Assembly: GCA_002336035.1 (NCBI GenBank) | Contig: DDED01000034.1 | Span: 1 to 7,738, forward strand | Source of the DNA: Cellvibrionales bacterium UBA1963 | GTDB lineage: Bacteria > Pseudomonadota > Gammaproteobacteria > Pseudomonadales > UBA7434 | Direction: 5' to 3' | Length of the DNA stretch: 7,738 nt | Shown: piece after piece, positions 6,758 to 7,738 of the stretch | How positions within the stretch are numbered: position 1 is the stretch's first letter | How the letters are laid out: the number at the start of each line of letters is the position of its first letter | Notes under the pieces: generated by a model | Databases searched by the model: none | Told to the model about the DNA's origin: nothing | What the model saw: the letters and a program-made list of their open reading frames with translations, nothing else | Made by a program: the position numbers and the translations under genes

Positions 6758-7669
6758 GTGTCAGATTCTGCTCACATTACAGCCATCGATACCCTCGCTA
6801 GTCATGGCAAGTCATTTCGTTTCGCAGGCGCATTTCTATCAAACTCACAGCTTCAGCAGGCGGCACGGCTGTATCATTTTTGTCGTTGCATTGACGATAT
6901 AGCTGATGAGACCGCTTGCAAAACCACTGCGTTTTCAGAGCTCAAACAGATTCAACAACAGTTAATAGCTAATGATCCTGCCGACAATGCACTGCTGGTT
7001 GACTTCATCCAATTAAAAGATCATTTACAATTATCGGTTACTTGGCCCAATGCACTGATCGATGGCGTGATTGCCGATACCGCACCGTTTACGATTCGGC
7101 ATGAGAATGATTTGATTCGCTATGCGTATCAAGTCGCGGGTGTTGTGGGACTAATGATGTGCCCTATTATTAAGGCCGATCATGACGGCTATGCCTTCGC
7201 AGTTGACCTTGGTATTGCCATGCAATTAACGAACATTGCCCGTGATGTTTATGAAGATGCCCACCTAGGACGCTCTTATTTGCCACAAGATTGGTGCGAT
7301 TGTACACCCGCTGAGATCATTAATAATCAATTAGCGACTCAGAAAAAAGTTAAATTAGCCATTAAACGGTTGCTGGCATTAGCGGATCAATATTATGCCA
7401 GCGCACAGATTGGTTTTCATTTTTTACCTTTTCGCTCTCGGCTCGCTATTGCTATTGCATCGAACGTGTATCGACATATCGGCAAGCAAATTTGCCGCAG
7501 TGACTACCGGTATTGGCAAGGAAGGGTTTTTGTGCCTTTTGCAAAAAAAATAGTTATTGCTGTTTCGGCGGGATTGAGTTTATTATTTTTACCGACCAAG
7601 CAACATCATAATCAACGTCTTCATCGTGGCATAGATGATTTGCTCGATTTAGAGCCGTCGTCTTTATGA
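6758..7669 (+). CDS. crtB: Phytoene synthase (squalene/phytoene synthase family)
   Basis: A 303-residue prenyltransferase from the GTG at 6758 (7 residues shorter than from the TTG at 6737). It condenses two geranylgeranyl diphosphates head-to-head into phytoene. Seen, numbered from the GTG: the first aspartate motif CIDDIADE (44-51) and the second QLTNIARDVYEDA (156-168), both intact, followed by GRSYLP (171-176), the usual block after the second motif. The YRHIGKQI segment (238-245) is also typical. A hydrophobic stretch near the C-terminus (about 261-280) may aid membrane association. Substrate choice of phytoene over squalene is inferred from the crt neighbours. Its stop overlaps the start of the next gene in an ATGA junction. 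Confidence 0.95.
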   Translation: MSDSAHITAIDTLASHGKSFRFAGAFLSNSQLQQAARLYHFCRCIDDIADETACKTTAFSELKQIQQQLIANDPADNALLVDFIQLKDHLQLSVTWPNALIDGVIADTAPFTIRHENDLIRYAYQVAGVVGLMMCPIIKADHDGYAFAVDLGIAMQLTNIARDVYEDAHLGRSYLPQDWCDCTPAEIINNQLATQKKVKLAIKRLLALADQYYASAQIGFHFLPFRSRLAIAIASNVYRHIGKQICRSDYRYWQGRVFVPFAKKIVIAVSAGLSLLFLPTKQHHNQRLHRGIDDLLDLEPSSL

Positions 7670-7738
7670 GGCATGAAACAGCCGATATTGTCACGCTTGG
7701 TGCAGGCATGGCCGCTATGTCATTAACTTTATCACTGC
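7666..7738 (+). CDS. crtY: Probable lycopene cyclase, N-terminal 24 codons (cut by window end)
   Basis: The ATG at 7666 overlaps the crtB stop by four bases (ATGA), so translation is coupled. The visible residues begin MRHETADIVTLGAGMAA and continue into a hydrophobic helix, the start of a dinucleotide-binding fold (GAGMAA in place of GxGxxG) as in CrtY-type lycopene beta-cyclases. Family knowledge: in proteorhodopsin clusters the gene after crtB is usually crtY, which makes beta-carotene, the precursor of retinal. Only 24 residues are visible, so another flavoprotein is possible. An ATG at 7673 is in a different frame and is rejected. Confidence 0.72.
   Translation, partial: MRHETADIVTLGAGMAAMSLTLSL

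Noticed and set aside
7673..7738. Alternative ATG at 7673 for the last gene.
   Set aside because: Its frame gives no dinucleotide-binding motif, whereas the 7666 frame does.
1..7738. CRISPR array, tRNA, rRNA, insertion sequence or phage genes.
   Set aside because: No regularly spaced repeats, cloverleaf sequences, transposase or phage-like proteins were seen.

Overview
The window looks like a chromosome segment from a marine gammaproteobacterium. It is moderately AT-rich and carries a proteobacterial-type proteorhodopsin gene directly followed by the carotenoid genes crtE, crtI, crtB and the start of a probable crtY. The assignment to Gammaproteobacteria rests on the resemblance of the rhodopsin to the classic green-absorbing proteorhodopsin (GPR) as recalled, and on the gene arrangement. 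No taxonomic marker gene is present.

Layout: (1) Positions 3-629, plus strand, hold the C-terminal 208 residues of a thiolase-fold lipid-transfer-type protein, cut by the window start. (2) Positions 626-2242, minus strand, hold a complete acyl-CoA synthetase (ANL superfamily) converging on the thiolase with a 4-base overlap of the stop codons. (3) Positions 2243-3602 are 1.36 kb without an intact gene. This stretch holds the synthetase leader, a probable decayed minus-strand coding sequence (about 2485-3037), and an AT-rich region with a perfect 19-bp inverted repeat (3306-3345) that leads into the rhodopsin gene. (4) Positions 3603-7738 are a tightly packed plus-strand cluster: proteorhodopsin, crtE, crtI, crtB (GTG start at 6758) and the first 24 codons of a probable crtY.

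How the genes work together: CrtE makes geranylgeranyl diphosphate, CrtB condenses two of these to phytoene, CrtI desaturates phytoene to lycopene, and a CrtY-type cyclase would make beta-carotene. A beta-carotene cleaving dioxygenase (blh type), not in the window but expected further right, would yield retinal. Retinal binds Lys215 of the opsin to make a light-driven proton pump. The opsin has the residue set of an outward proton pump (Asp82, Glu93, His60, Lys215) and Gln90 at the colour-tuning site, predicting blue absorption. Trp144, at the site that is Gly in antenna-binding xanthorhodopsins, argues against a carotenoid antenna.

This is a known kind of system (a proteorhodopsin photosystem). 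I see no clearly undescribed system. The least explained parts are the long perfect palindrome upstream of the rhodopsin gene and the decayed coding sequence beside it.
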